Below are positions 1 through 7,863 of a DNA stretch of 64,000 nt, piece after piece; positions within the stretch are counted from its first letter, which is position 1, and the number at the start of each line of letters is the position of its first letter. The position numbers and the translations under genes are program-made. The notes under the pieces were generated by a model that saw only the letters and a program-made list of their open reading frames with translations, was not told where the DNA came from and did no database searches. The stretch comes from Treponema sp. Marseille-Q3903 (lineage in GTDB: Bacteria; Spirochaetota; Spirochaetia; Treponematales; Treponemataceae). The stretch covers positions 1,674,001 to 1,738,000 of the forward strand of contig NZ_JACSEU010000001.1 of assembly GCF_014334335.1 (NCBI RefSeq), read 5' to 3'.

Positions 1-1362
1 CAATTTAGAGAGCATACATCTGACTTTTTCGCCACCGGAGAGAACTTTTACTTTTTTCAAAGATTCATCGCCGCTAAAAAGCATTCTTCCGAGAAACCCG
101 CGAACATAAGAATCATCCTGTTCTTTTGAATATTGTTTGAGCCATTCAGTGATATTCAAATCATTGTTGAAATTTTCGTTGTTATCGCGAGGAAGATAAG
201 ATTGACTTGTCGTTGTTCCCCAGAAAAACTCACCGCTTGCCGGTTTTATTTTTCCATTTATGATGTCGAACAAGGCTGTGATTGAATTGTGTTCAATACC
301 AACAAAAGCAACTTTATCTGTTCTGTTGATTTTTAGATTGAAATCTTTTAGCAAAACATTGCCGTCCTGATCAGTATAATTCAAATTTTTAATTTCCAAG
401 ACGTTGTTTCCGATTTCCCGATCAGTCTTAAATGCCACATAAGGAAATTTTCGTGTTGAAACAGGAATATCTTCAAGAGAATCTGCCAATTTATCGTAGA
501 TTTTTTTACGAGAAGTAGCCTGCTTTGCTTTAGAAGCATTTGATGAGAATCTCAAGATGAATTCGCGAAGATCTTTCATTTTATCTTCTGTTTTCTTCTG
601 CTGGTCATGAGCTTGGCGCTGCATAACCTGGGTCATCTGATACCAGAAATCGTAGTTACCGCTGAACTGAGTGATTTTACCAAAATCGATATCACATATA
701 TATGTACAAACTGTGTTCAAGAAGTGGCGGTCGTGGGAAACAACTATCACAGTGTTTTCAAAATCCAAAAGGAAGTTTTCGAGCCATGTGATTGATTCAA
801 TATCAAGACCGTTTGTAGGTTCGTCTAAAAGCAATGCATCAGGATTGCCGTAAATCGCCTGAGCAAGCAAAACACGAACCTTCTGACTTTCATCTAGTTC
901 TCCCATCATCTTATCGTGAAACTGCTCTTCAAGACCCAATCCTGAGAGCATCTGCTCAATCTGATTTTCTGCTTCGTACCCGCCAAGCTCTCCGAATTCA
1001 GCTTCAAGTTCCGCAGATTTGATTCCGTCTTCTTCAGTAAAATCAGCCTTAGCGTAGATTTCGTCGCGAGCTTTAGAAACTTCATAAAGTTTTGGAAACC
1101 CCATCATGACAGTATCTTTTACAGAATACTGGTCAAAAGCAAAGTGGTCTTGTTTTAAAACAGCCATGCGTTCGCCGGGAGTCATAAATATTTCACCGGA
1201 ATCTTTTTCAAGTTCCCCTGAAAGCAGTTTTAAAAACGTAGACTTTCCTGCCCCGTTTGCACCTGTGATGCCGTAACAGTTGCCTTTATTGAATTTTAGA
1301 TTTACATCTTTAAAAAGCGGTTTCTCACCAAAAGAAACGCTGACATTGCTTACTGTAATCAA
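1..1362 (-). CDS. ABC-F family ATPase (YbiT-like), 3' end cut by window edge
   Basis: Soluble twin-ATPase of the ABC-F class, which act on the ribosome or translation rather than as transporters. I start it at a TTG (1362-1360) preceded by GAGG seven to eight bases upstream. The protein begins MITVSNVSVSFGEK and carries a first Walker A of the form GANGAGKST near residue 35. The last residues in the window, VRCMLSKL, sit directly after a second ABC signature (SGGEK-type), so only the C-terminal sixth or so is missing. There are no membrane segments. 454 codons are visible against about 530 for YbiT-type members. It is the last gene seen on the minus strand and may be cotranscribed with the helicase gene upstream, 21 bp away. 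The ABC-F class is secure; the subgroup and any antibiotic-resistance role are not determinable here. Confidence 0.85.
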   Translation of the reverse strand, partial: MITVSNVSVSFGEKPLFKDVNLKFNKGNCYGITGANGAGKSTFLKLLSGELEKDSGEIFMTPGERMAVLKQDHFAFDQYSVKDTVMMGFPKLYEVSKARDEIYAKADFTEEDGIKSAELEAEFGELGGYEAENQIEQMLSGLGLEEQFHDKMMGELDESQKVRVLLAQAIYGNPDALLLDEPTNGLDIESITWLENFLLDFENTVIVVSHDRHFLNTVCTYICDIDFGKITQFSGNYDFWYQMTQVMQRQAHDQQKKTEDKMKDLREFILRFSSNASKAKQATSRKKIYDKLADSLEDIPVSTRKFPYVAFKTDREIGNNVLEIKNLNYTDQDGNVLLKDFNLKINRTDKVAFVGIEHNSITALFDIINGKIKPASGEFFWGTTTSQSYLPRDNNENFNNDLNITEWLKQYSKEQDDSYVRGFLGRMLFSGDESLKKVKVLSGGEKVRCMLSKL

Positions 1363-1383
1363 TTATATTTCCTCAATTATTTT

Positions 1384-3081
1384 TTATTTTCCAAAAATAG
1401 ATTTTATCTTTTGGAATAATGACATCTTCTTTTCAGGAGATTTTTTGTTATCATTATAAGATTTTTTATAGTTTTTCTTATAATCGGCTTTTTTGTATGT
1501 TGATTTTTTATAATCACCTTTTTTGTAAACACTTTTTTTATATTCACCGTTGATGTTTTTCTTGTTTTTGTCGAAAGACTTTTTGTTACCGTTTTTGTTG
1601 CCGGCGCTTTTATCAGCAGGAGCAGAATATACTTCTTTGTAAAGCTTCATGCGCTCTTCATAAGAAAGTCCTTCGAGTTTTGCAGGATCGATGTATGGCT
1701 TGCGTTCTCTTTTACGCTCATCTTTGCTCTGATTTTTTTTGAAATCTTTGCGGTCGCCTTTTTTGAAATCTTTTTTCCCGTCTTTGCTATATGATTTACG
1801 TTCGCCCACTCGCCCACGCTCACTTCGCCTGTTGTGAAAGTCACCGTTTTTACCTTTTTTGTATCCGTCTCGGTTGTCATTTTCATCATCGTCGTGCCAG
1901 TTTTCTGTTTTGATATAGACACCGGCAGATTTATCTTCTTCCATCTGGTCTGAATAAGCTACAGTTGCAGGAATTTGCATTTCTATATAGCGCTCGATAG
2001 CTGGAAGATTGTATACATTTTGTTCCGAACAGAATGTATATGCTTTGCCTGATTTTCCGGCGCGTGCCGTTCTTCCAATACGGTGGACATAGTTTTCAGC
2101 TTCTACAGGCAGGTCATAGTTGATAACCATAGCAAGGTCGTCTATGTCGATTCCGCGAGCGGCAACATCAGTTGCAATCAGAGTTTTGATTTCGCCAGCT
2201 TTAAAAGATTTTAAGATTTGGAGGCGTTTTGACTGTGGCAAATCTCCAATTAAAAAATCACACTTTATATCATTGAGCTGAAGCCTTTTTGCAACAACTT
2301 CACAAGTGCGTTTTGTGTTACAGAAGATGATTGCGCTTTCAGGAGTCTCGTGTTTAAGAATTCCAAGCAAAAGTTTCATTTTATCATCGCTCGAAACGTG
2401 CAACAGTTCCTGTTGAATTTCACTCACGGTGATGTTTTCAGATTCGATTGTGATTTCTATCGGGTCGCGAGTGTATTCCCATGCAAGGTTTTTCACATAC
2501 GAATTGAGCGTTGCGGAAAAAAGCATCGTCTGGCGCTCTTCCGCAGCAGGAAGGCATTTTAAAATTTGACGAAGGTCGGCGTAAAATCCCATATCAAACA
2601 TGCGGTCTGCTTCATCTATAACGCAAAATTTTGTATCTGCAAGAGAGAGATTGGCGCTTTCGTTCAGGTCTATAACGCGGCCTGGAGTTCCGATGACTAT
2701 ATCAACGCCTTTTTTGAGGTTTGCGATCTGTTTTTCATAACCTACTCCACCATAAACGGAAAAAACTTTCAGACCGCTTGTTCCTACAAGGACTTTTGCT
2801 TCTTCTTCTATCTGGACTGCGAGTTCGCGAGTTGGTGCCAAAATCAAACATTTTTTTCCCTTGTTTTCTTGTTTGAGCATTTCTTCGATTACGGCTGTAA
2901 GATAAGCACAAGTTTTACCTGTTCCAGTCTGCGACTGAACATACAAATCCGGTCCCTTTGAACCGGCAGTCGATTTTGAAGCTTTGATCACTTGTTCTTG
3001 AACCGGCGTACAACTAACATAACCGGCAGCTTCAATTCCTTTCAAAAGTCTTTCATCAAGACCTAATTCATTAAAATCCAT
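1384..3081 (-). CDS. DEAD-box ATP-dependent RNA helicase with long basic tail
   Basis: RNA-unwinding ATPase of the RhlE/CsdA kind, probably used in ribosome assembly or RNA turnover. The 565-residue product starts at ATG 3081 (AAAGGA seven bases upstream), which fits the family better than the longer reading with 12 extra hydrophobic residues. Visible motifs: Q-motif near residues 22-28, Walker A QTGTGKT at 51-57, PTREL near 83, DEAD at 156-159, SAT near 190, and HRIGRTARAG near 337. From about residue 400 the protein becomes a Lys/Arg/Asp/Asn-rich tail ending in many YKK and KKSYKK units, a likely non-specific RNA anchor. It lies 21 bp upstream of the ABC-F gene on the same strand. A possible 17-codon upstream ORF and a roughly 140-nt leader suggest post-transcriptional control, as is common for cold-shock helicases. 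Confidence 0.9.
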   Translation of the reverse strand: MDFNELGLDERLLKGIEAAGYVSCTPVQEQVIKASKSTAGSKGPDLYVQSQTGTGKTCAYLTAVIEEMLKQENKGKKCLILAPTRELAVQIEEEAKVLVGTSGLKVFSVYGGVGYEKQIANLKKGVDIVIGTPGRVIDLNESANLSLADTKFCVIDEADRMFDMGFYADLRQILKCLPAAEERQTMLFSATLNSYVKNLAWEYTRDPIEITIESENITVSEIQQELLHVSSDDKMKLLLGILKHETPESAIIFCNTKRTCEVVAKRLQLNDIKCDFLIGDLPQSKRLQILKSFKAGEIKTLIATDVAARGIDIDDLAMVINYDLPVEAENYVHRIGRTARAGKSGKAYTFCSEQNVYNLPAIERYIEMQIPATVAYSDQMEEDKSAGVYIKTENWHDDDENDNRDGYKKGKNGDFHNRRSERGRVGERKSYSKDGKKDFKKGDRKDFKKNQSKDERKRERKPYIDPAKLEGLSYEERMKLYKEVYSAPADKSAGNKNGNKKSFDKNKKNINGEYKKSVYKKGDYKKSTYKKADYKKNYKKSYNDNKKSPEKKMSLFQKIKSIFGK

Positions 3082-3142
3082 AATGATTCCTTTACGAAAC
3101 TGTAAAAAAAGCAACAAACTTTTGAAACAGTCTCAATCAATA

Positions 3143-3196
3143 TTATTTACAATTATTTACACAGTGCACACAGGCTCCGAGATAATTTTCATTCAT
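3143..3196 (-). CDS. Possible 17-residue leader peptide upstream of the DEAD-box helicase
   Basis: A short ORF reading MNENYLGACVHCVNNCK lies in the leader of the helicase gene. It has an AAAGGTG ribosome-binding-like sequence about nine bases before its ATG. A TATAAT -10 box (3227-3232) is placed so that transcription would start just before it, although no good -35 is visible. The peptide has three cysteines near its end. Between it and the helicase start is a weak stem pairing GAGACTGT with ACAGTTTC. Translation is only inferred; it could be chance. Confidence 0.25.
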   Translation of the reverse strand: MNENYLGACVHCVNNCK

Positions 3197-3397
3197 ATTC
3201 AGTACACCTTTCGCATATAGTGCAAAATTATACAGTTTTTTTACAGTTGGGGGAAGCCAGATGATTTTGTAGGTGGCACGATAGATGATTTTGTCGGGCA
3301 TATTTTTGTTTATAAAACAATAATTTGTAGACAATGAACCAAAAGGAATCTTGTTCACAGTTAAACATATTGCGATAATACATTATACTTTTTCAAT

Positions 3398-4537
3398 ATG
3401 GAAAATAAATCTGTAAACAAAACGGAATATCAGTCGCAGCTATTTTCAAACAGACTAAAGAAAAAATACAAAGAAATTCGAAAATGGGCAAGAAAAAATA
3501 GGATTTCATGTTATCGCCTTTATGACCGCGATATCCCAGAAATTCCTTTAAGCCTTGATCTGTATGAGTTTTTACCGAATGATGTTACAAATCCTATTGA
3601 AACGGCAAAATTTCTAGCTGAACAAAATGCAAAAATTGCTGCAAACGACTTGTCTATAGAATCGGATATAAAGGAACGCACTTATGCAATTCTTTACCTT
3701 TATGAACGCCCTTATAAAAAAACTGATGAAGAAGAAGAGGTGTGGCTCAAAACGATGGCACAATCAGCTTCAAATGTTTTAGGAATTCCAGAAAATCACA
3801 TCATTAAAAAATTTCGCAAACACCAGAAAGGTAAAAATCAGTATGAAAAACAAAGCGATAAAGAAAAATCTGTTGAATCGGTAATTCCATACAGTTTGAC
3901 ACAAGAATGCGGGCAACTTTTTAAGATTGATTTAACATCATATTTGGACACAGGACTTTTTTTTGATCATCGTCCTCTTAGAAATATTTTGAGAGACACT
4001 TGCAGCAACAAAAGCGTATTAAATCTTTTTTGCTATACAGGAAGTTTTTCTGTTTACGCTGCTCAAGGAAATGCAAAATCTGTGGAATCTGTTGACTTGT
4101 CGAACACTTATCTTTCATGGGCAAAAGAAAATATGAAACTCAACGGATTTGATGATAAAAAATACATTTTTACACGGGCAGACTGCATCTATTTTTTGCA
4201 AGAAAAGGCTGTTGCAGAAAAGAACCTCATCACCAAATCTTACGATATAATCGTGCTTGATCCGCCGACATTCAGCAACAGCAAAAATACGCCGAATGTG
4301 CTTGATATAAATAAACAATGGCAGCAGCTTGTAAAAGATTGCTTAAATATCTTAAATCCAGGTGGCGTTCTCTACTTTTCAACAAACAGCGAACGATTGA
4401 AATTCGACGCAAGTCTAATTCCGCCAAAGACAGTTTCCGGAGCATATTTCAAAGTTGAAGATATCACAACCAAAACAATTCCGACAGATTTTACAGGCAG
4501 CAAGCCGCACCGCTGCTGGAAATTTACCTTAGCCTAG
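3398..4537 (+). CDS. Class I SAM-dependent rRNA methyltransferase, RlmK-like
   Basis: 379-residue protein resembling the C-terminal (RlmK) half of E. coli RlmKL, which makes 7-methylguanosine at 23S rRNA position 2069. Seen: a basic N-terminal segment (residues 14-40), the conserved DTGLFFDHRPLR segment near residue 187, the SAM-binding loop LNLFCYTGSF at about 206-216, and the catalytic DPPTFSNS motif starting near residue 288. This spirochaete protein lacks the N-terminal RlmL/THUMP part, so it is a stand-alone methyltransferase. It is transcribed away from the helicase and converges on rpmE, with a shared hairpin terminator downstream. The exact target base is inferred from similarity only. 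Confidence 0.8.
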   Translation: MENKSVNKTEYQSQLFSNRLKKKYKEIRKWARKNRISCYRLYDRDIPEIPLSLDLYEFLPNDVTNPIETAKFLAEQNAKIAANDLSIESDIKERTYAILYLYERPYKKTDEEEEVWLKTMAQSASNVLGIPENHIIKKFRKHQKGKNQYEKQSDKEKSVESVIPYSLTQECGQLFKIDLTSYLDTGLFFDHRPLRNILRDTCSNKSVLNLFCYTGSFSVYAAQGNAKSVESVDLSNTYLSWAKENMKLNGFDDKKYIFTRADCIYFLQEKAVAEKNLITKSYDIIVLDPPTFSNSKNTPNVLDINKQWQQLVKDCLNILNPGGVLYFSTNSERLKFDASLIPPKTVSGAYFKVEDITTKTIPTDFTGSKPHRCWKFTLA

Positions 4538-4543
4538 TTAAAC

Positions 4544-4598
4544 AAAAAAAAGGAACCGACATCTTTGAAGTTCAATAACTTCCGTAGCAGTTCCTTTT
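4544..4598 (-). terminator. Rho-independent terminator after rpmE
   Basis: Arms AAAAGGAAC (4548-4556) and GTTCCTTTT (4590-4598) pair, with an inner GAAGTT/AACTTC stem. On the minus strand the stem is followed by a run of eight T, so it ends rpmE. The A/T runs on both sides allow it to work for the convergent methyltransferase gene as well. Confidence 0.75.
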
Positions 4599-4637
4599 GC
4601 AACGAGATTTGCACCGCAAACTCATTTGATTTGATTT

Positions 4638-4850
4638 TTAGTTCTCAGAACCTTTTATACCATAACGCTTGTTAAAGCGATCGATACGACCTGCAGTATC
4701 AACAAGCTTCTGCTTTCCTGTATAGAACGGGTGACATGCAGAACAAATTTCAACGTGGATATTTTCAACTGTTGAACGTGTTTCAATCACATTGCCGCAA
4801 GCGCAAGTAATTTTTGTAAGTTTGTAATCTGGGTGGATTCCCTTTCTCAT
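4638..4850 (-). CDS. rpmE: 50S ribosomal protein L31
   Basis: Large-subunit protein that bridges to the small subunit. The 70-residue product [10 protein letters not shown]... starts at ATG 4850 with AGGAG eight bases upstream. The reading frame stays open for 64 more codons upstream, but that stretch fits a leader RNA better (see the leader entry). Cys16-x-Cys18 and Cys36-x-x-Cys39 are the zinc ligands of the zinc-containing (C+) L31 form, not the zinc-free paralogue, so the protein is a zinc store candidate. The gene is monocistronic, with its own promoter and terminator. Confidence 0.96.
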   Translation of the reverse strand: MRKGIHPDYKLTKITCACGNVIETRSTVENIHVEICSACHPFYTGKQKLVDTAGRIDRFNKRYGIKGSEN

Positions 4851-4950
4851 AATTATAACTCCTGTTTCTTGCCCGATATTACGCCCGGCCGCCACTAGCC
4901 CGCTGCACAAAAGGTGCATTGCGTCTATCATTCCGCTACCGTCAACAAAA
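4851..4950 (-). promoter_or_regulatory. Candidate rpmE (L31) leader RNA
   Basis: Roughly 95 nt of G-rich transcript lie between the predicted start site and the rpmE start codon, in a region where flanking non-coding DNA is very A+T-rich. It contains a perfect stem TGCAC/GTGCA around a CTTTT loop (about 4905-4919 on the plus strand) and several GGGC/GGCC blocks that could pair alternatively near the ribosome-binding site. Autogenous L31 leaders are known in other phyla; I know of none described for spirochaetes. Function is inferred from position, length and composition. Confidence 0.45.
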
Positions 4951-4956
4951 AAATAA

Positions 4957-4984
4957 ATAATACCACAAGATAATATTGTGTAAA
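4957..4984 (-). promoter_or_regulatory. Sigma-70 promoter of rpmE
   Basis: -35 TTTACA (4979-4984) and -10 TATTAT (4957-4962) with a 16-bp spacer, reading on the minus strand. The expected start is about 100 nt before the rpmE start codon. Confidence 0.6.
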
Positions 4985-5043
4985 TATATAATATTTGCAG
5001 ATTATGTGCAATATGGTAAAGATAAATTGTCAAATGTGTCAAA

Positions 5044-5076
5044 AATAAAAAAAGCTCCTGAACAAATCAGAAGCTT
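5044..5076 (-). terminator. Terminator after tRNA-Phe
   Basis: On the minus strand a ten-base stem (AAGCTTCTGA with TCAGGAGCTT, one mismatch) is followed by seven T immediately after the tRNA gene. Confidence 0.75.
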
Positions 5077-5080
5077 TTCA

Positions 5081-5153
5081 TGCCACAGGTTGGAATCGAA
5101 CCAACGACATACGGATTTTCAGTCCGGCGCTCTACCAACTGAGCTACTGCGGC
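5081..5153 (-). tRNA. tRNA-Phe (anticodon GAA)
   Basis: 73-nt cloverleaf: acceptor GCCGCAG/CTGTGGC, D-arm GCTC/GAGC, anticodon loop CTGAAAA giving GAA, and T-arm GTTGG/CCAAC with TTCGATT loop. The discriminator is A and CCA is not encoded. The outermost anticodon-stem pair (27-43) is a C-U mismatch, a small oddity that does not disturb the fold. Confidence 0.97.
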
Positions 5154-5164
5154 GTGTGATGTCA

Positions 5165-5193
5165 AATATATAAAAAAAGGAGATTTGTGTCAA
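5165..5193 (-). promoter_or_regulatory. Strong promoter of tRNA-Phe
   Basis: Perfect -35 TTGACA (5188-5193), 17-bp spacer and -10 TATATT (5165-5170) on the minus strand, placed 12 bp before the tRNA 5' end. Confidence 0.75.
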
Positions 5194-5347
5194 CATGTTA
5201 AATCTATTTTTTTTATATTCCGTGATTTTATTTTAAATTCGTTTTGTTCCGGGTTCTGGTCAGAAAATTTTTGATTTTGTTCAAGTTCTCTTAAGTCTTT
5301 TGTGGTAAGGTTCGGGCTCGAGGTCAGATTCAGGTTCGGTGTCTGAT

Positions 5348-5959
5348 TTATCTCAACATTTCCGATAATAGCTTTTTTGCTTTTTGGAAATCTGTGAACA
5401 CAAATCCCGAAAATCCGAGTTTTTTCGCAGCCTCGATGTTTTCTGCCCTATCGTCTATGAATACACATTCTTTTGCATTCAATTTGTACTTTTTGAGCAA
5501 CGCATTGTAAATTTCAGGGTTCGGTTTTAGAACTTTTACTTTGCCGCTTACAACTTTTCCGTCAATGTAGGGAGCAAACGTAAACTCATTTTCCCAGTGA
5601 TAATCGAACATCCAATCGGGATAATTTGTCAAAAGATAAATATTGTAACCGCTTTCTTTCAATTCTTTTAGCCAATTTTTTGCATAGTCAAAAGTTTTTA
5701 CGGCTTTTAACAATTCTTTTTCAAAAAAAAGTTTTGCATCTTTTCGATATTCTGATGGCAATTCGCTGAGCATTTTTTCAATAACTTCGTTTTTATCAAT
5801 AACACCGCGATCTAATTCACTCCAATATTTACTGTATGCTGTGTATTGTGCGATTGTTTGAACTTCATCTTCAGGAAGCTCCATATCTTGCAAAACCTTT
5901 TCAGGAATAAATTCTACCAAAACTGAACCAATATCAAAGACAATGTTTTTTATCATCAA
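5348..5959 (-). CDS. HAD-superfamily phosphatase (YihX-like)
   Basis: 203-residue cytoplasmic hydrolase. The N-terminus IKNIVFDIGSVLVEF is the HAD nucleophile motif, in the DxG form typical of the YihX/epoxide-hydrolase-like subgroup. LLTNYP near residue 115 is motif II, the Lys in VKVLKPNPEIY is motif III, and VFIDDRAENIEAA near residue 167 is motif IV. The start is one of two tandem ATG codons with AGGA nearby. Substrate unknown; sugar phosphates are the usual targets. It stands alone between tRNA-Phe and rubrerythrin. Confidence 0.8.
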   Translation of the reverse strand: MMIKNIVFDIGSVLVEFIPEKVLQDMELPEDEVQTIAQYTAYSKYWSELDRGVIDKNEVIEKMLSELPSEYRKDAKLFFEKELLKAVKTFDYAKNWLKELKESGYNIYLLTNYPDWMFDYHWENEFTFAPYIDGKVVSGKVKVLKPNPEIYNALLKKYKLNAKECVFIDDRAENIEAAKKLGFSGFVFTDFQKAKKLLSEMLR

Positions 5960-6037
5960 AATCCTATAAATATAAAATCATAAAAAAAAACCGGCAAAGC
6001 ACATAACTTCTGCCAGTTTTTATACTACAAACTGATA

Positions 6038-6598
6038 TTATCCCCACGAAAGGTTCAAATCATAATTATCGTCATGAACTTCGAAGTAAACATTTTTTTG
6101 CTCACAAGTCGGACAGAAATCAGGTTCATTAGGACCAACGATTATGTTACCGCAAACTCGGCATTCCCAAACTTTGACTGTTCCCTCTTTTGCCTGTTTT
6201 GCAACTTCGCCATCATTTAACAGCCTTCGGTAGCGCTCCTCGTGGTGTTTTTCAATCTTTGCAACAGCACGGAATTTTGCAGCGAGTTCTGTAAATCCTT
6301 CATTTTCAGCATCTTTTGCAAAACCTTCGTACATATCTGTCCATTCATAGTTTTCACCATCAGCAGCCGACGTAAGGTTTTCGTGCGTATTTCCGATTCC
6401 TTCGAGTTCTGTAAGCCACATTTTTGCATGTTCACGCTCATTGTTTGCAGTTGCTTCAAAAATTTTTGCAATCTGCTCAAAACCTTCGCTTTTTGCTACT
6501 GCCGAAAAGTAAGTATATTTGTTTCTAGCTTGACTTTCACCTGCAAATGCTGCCTGCAAGTTTTTTTCTGTTTTAGTTCCTGAATATTTGCTCATCAT
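6038..6598 (-). CDS. rbr: Rubrerythrin
   Basis: 186-residue peroxide-reducing non-haem iron protein that protects anaerobes from oxidants. The N-terminal four-helix di-iron domain shows Glu21, the E54-x-x-H57 pair and the E116-x-x-H119 pair. The C-terminal rubredoxin-like domain has Cys146/Cys149 and Cys162/Cys165 for the electron-relay iron. The start has GGAG four bases before the first of two ATG codons. It has a well-formed promoter (TTGCTT, 17 bp, TATAAT) with an array of about 20-bp repeats directly upstream, so transcription is probably regulated by an activator or enhanced by the A/T-tract array. It diverges from the ankyrin gene. Confidence 0.95.
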   Translation of the reverse strand: MMSKYSGTKTEKNLQAAFAGESQARNKYTYFSAVAKSEGFEQIAKIFEATANNEREHAKMWLTELEGIGNTHENLTSAADGENYEWTDMYEGFAKDAENEGFTELAAKFRAVAKIEKHHEERYRRLLNDGEVAKQAKEGTVKVWECRVCGNIIVGPNEPDFCPTCEQKNVYFEVHDDNYDLNLSWG

Positions 6599-6622
6599 AA
6601 AACTCCATAATTTTTAAAACAG

Positions 6623-6651
6623 ATTATATGCCAATTACAATGTTTAAGCAA
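6623..6651 (-). promoter_or_regulatory. Promoter of rubrerythrin
   Basis: -35 TTGCTT (6646-6651), 17-bp spacer and perfect -10 TATAAT (6623-6628) on the minus strand. The leader would be about 18 nt and includes the GGAG site. Confidence 0.7.
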
Positions 6652-6661
6652 GTTTTACAAA

Positions 6662-6742
6662 TTGTTGACAGGTTTTAAAAAGTTGTCAACAATTTATAAA
6701 AGTTCTTGACAATTTTAAAAAGTTATCGTCAGCTTTAAAAAA
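6662..6742. repeat. Four imperfect 20-21-bp tandem repeats upstream of rubrerythrin
   Basis: Units start at 6662, 6683, 6703 and 6723; each reads roughly TTGTTGACARNTTTTAAAAAG. The first two also form a perfect inverted repeat, TTGTTGACA with TGTCAACAA, 13 bp apart. The array ends 10 bp from the rubrerythrin -35 box. The period is close to two helical turns, so all units face the same side of the DNA. This suggests binding sites for a regulator or phased A-tracts that act as an upstream element. Confidence 0.6.
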
Positions 6743-6776
6743 AAATAACATATTTTCAAATAAAATATTTTAATTC

Positions 6777-6805
6777 TTGTAATATCAAGCATTTAATCAT
6801 ATAAT
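6777..6805 (+). promoter_or_regulatory. Promoter of the ankyrin-repeat gene
   Basis: -35 TTGTAA (6777-6782), 17-bp spacer and perfect -10 TATAAT (6800-6805). The predicted start is only about five bases before the ATG, so the message would be nearly leaderless even though GGAAG lies at 6810-6814. Confidence 0.6.
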
Positions 6806-6816
6806 GACCGGAAGAT

Positions 6817-7725
6817 ATGAAATGGCTTTTAATTACTGACGATGACAACCTATTTTGCACTGTAAACAAGACTCTTACAAAAGCTGATAAAAAAAATCTA
6901 TGTCTTGCTTCAGATTTTGAAATTGAAAATTTACAAAATCATAAGGCAACTTATAAATTTATCACAGCGTGTTTTATATATTCGAAAAATGAATCAAATT
7001 TTTCGCCGAAAACTATAGCAGTGCTTGCCAGCATTTGCGGTTGTTTAAATGCTCAGCGTATCCCTGTCATAACTAATCTTTCAATAATCAACGACAATGA
7101 ACTTCTTGAAAAAGATTTTCTCAAAAAAATTAACAATGAAGCCGAATTGATTAATTCGATTTCTAAAAATCACAAACATTTTATCGAAGAAGCCAAAAAG
7201 CGCATTGCAAAAAATGAACTTTTCAACAGAGGAATTCCTTTTACAGCAGATTGCTTTGGAACTTACATCGCAAAAAATAAAATTGAAATTGTCAACGAAT
7301 TTCTTCAAGCTGGAATGGACGTCAATTCTCGAGATGATTTTGGCACTCCAATGTTAAATATTGCATGCCGCAACGACAATTTTGAGTTTGTTAAAATGCT
7401 TTTAGACCTCGGTGCTGATTTAAACGCGATATCTGAAGACCGCGGATACACAGCCGTTATGGATGCAGTCTGGCGTGGAAATGAAAAAATTACAAAATAT
7501 CTGATTTCTAAAGGTGCGGATTTAAACACGATCAACAAAGAAGGTCAATGCAACCTTGTTCTTGCGGTCGGGGCAAATCGTGAATCGCTTGTAAAATTGC
7601 TTACAGAAAACGGAGCCGACCCTGATGTAAAAGATACGATGGGTATGAGCGCTTATAACTATGCTGTTTTATTTAAAAAGCAAAAACTTATAGACATTTT
7701 GCAGAGATACCACAAAGAAGCATAA
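6817..7725 (+). CDS. Ankyrin-repeat protein
   Basis: 302 residues without a signal peptide. Residues 1-130 are unrecognised and look globular (it starts MKWLLITDDDNLF, reminiscent of a receiver-like beta strand but without an acidic pocket I can defend). From about residue 145 to the end there are four to five ankyrin repeats, with the hallmarks GTPMLNIACRNDN, LLDLGADLN, GYTAVMDAVWRGN, LISKGADLN and LTENGADPDVKD. Such domains bind partner proteins. It diverges from rubrerythrin and shares the repeat-bearing intergenic region; some bacterial ankyrin proteins sit beside peroxide-defence genes, so a link is possible but unproven. Confidence 0.8.
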   Translation: MKWLLITDDDNLFCTVNKTLTKADKKNLCLASDFEIENLQNHKATYKFITACFIYSKNESNFSPKTIAVLASICGCLNAQRIPVITNLSIINDNELLEKDFLKKINNEAELINSISKNHKHFIEEAKKRIAKNELFNRGIPFTADCFGTYIAKNKIEIVNEFLQAGMDVNSRDDFGTPMLNIACRNDNFEFVKMLLDLGADLNAISEDRGYTAVMDAVWRGNEKITKYLISKGADLNTINKEGQCNLVLAVGANRESLVKLLTENGADPDVKDTMGMSAYNYAVLFKKQKLIDILQRYHKEA

Positions 7726-7789
7726 AAAATATCATTTATCTCATACACACGTAAAATAAAACAAAAAAACTTGCATAAAAACTTCAAAC

Positions 7790-7830
7790 AAAAAAAAGCC
7801 CTTGCTAACGACTATCGTTCACAAGGGCTT
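7790..7830 (-). terminator. Terminator of the flgE operon
   Basis: Perfect nine-base stem: AAGCCCTTG (7796-7804) with CAAGGGCTT (7822-7830). On the minus strand it is followed by eight T. It ends the flagellar transcript right after flgE. Confidence 0.85.
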
Positions 7831-7863
7831 AGTAAATTCTGCTTAAGTTATCGCTTCAAGATA

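Noticed and set aside
4861-4946. tRNA-like fold in the rpmE leader
   Set aside because: The D-arm-like segment and a hairpin are present, but there is no T-arm (GTTC), no acceptor pairing and position 33 would be C, so it is not a tRNA gene.
4851-5042. In-frame N-terminal extension of ribosomal protein L31
   Set aside because: The frame is open for 64 codons, but AGGAG sits before the internal ATG, the 70-residue product has the standard L31 start, and the upstream part overlaps a promoter and a structured leader.
6662-6742. CRISPR array
   Set aside because: Repeats are contiguous, imperfect and have no unique spacers; no cas genes are nearby.
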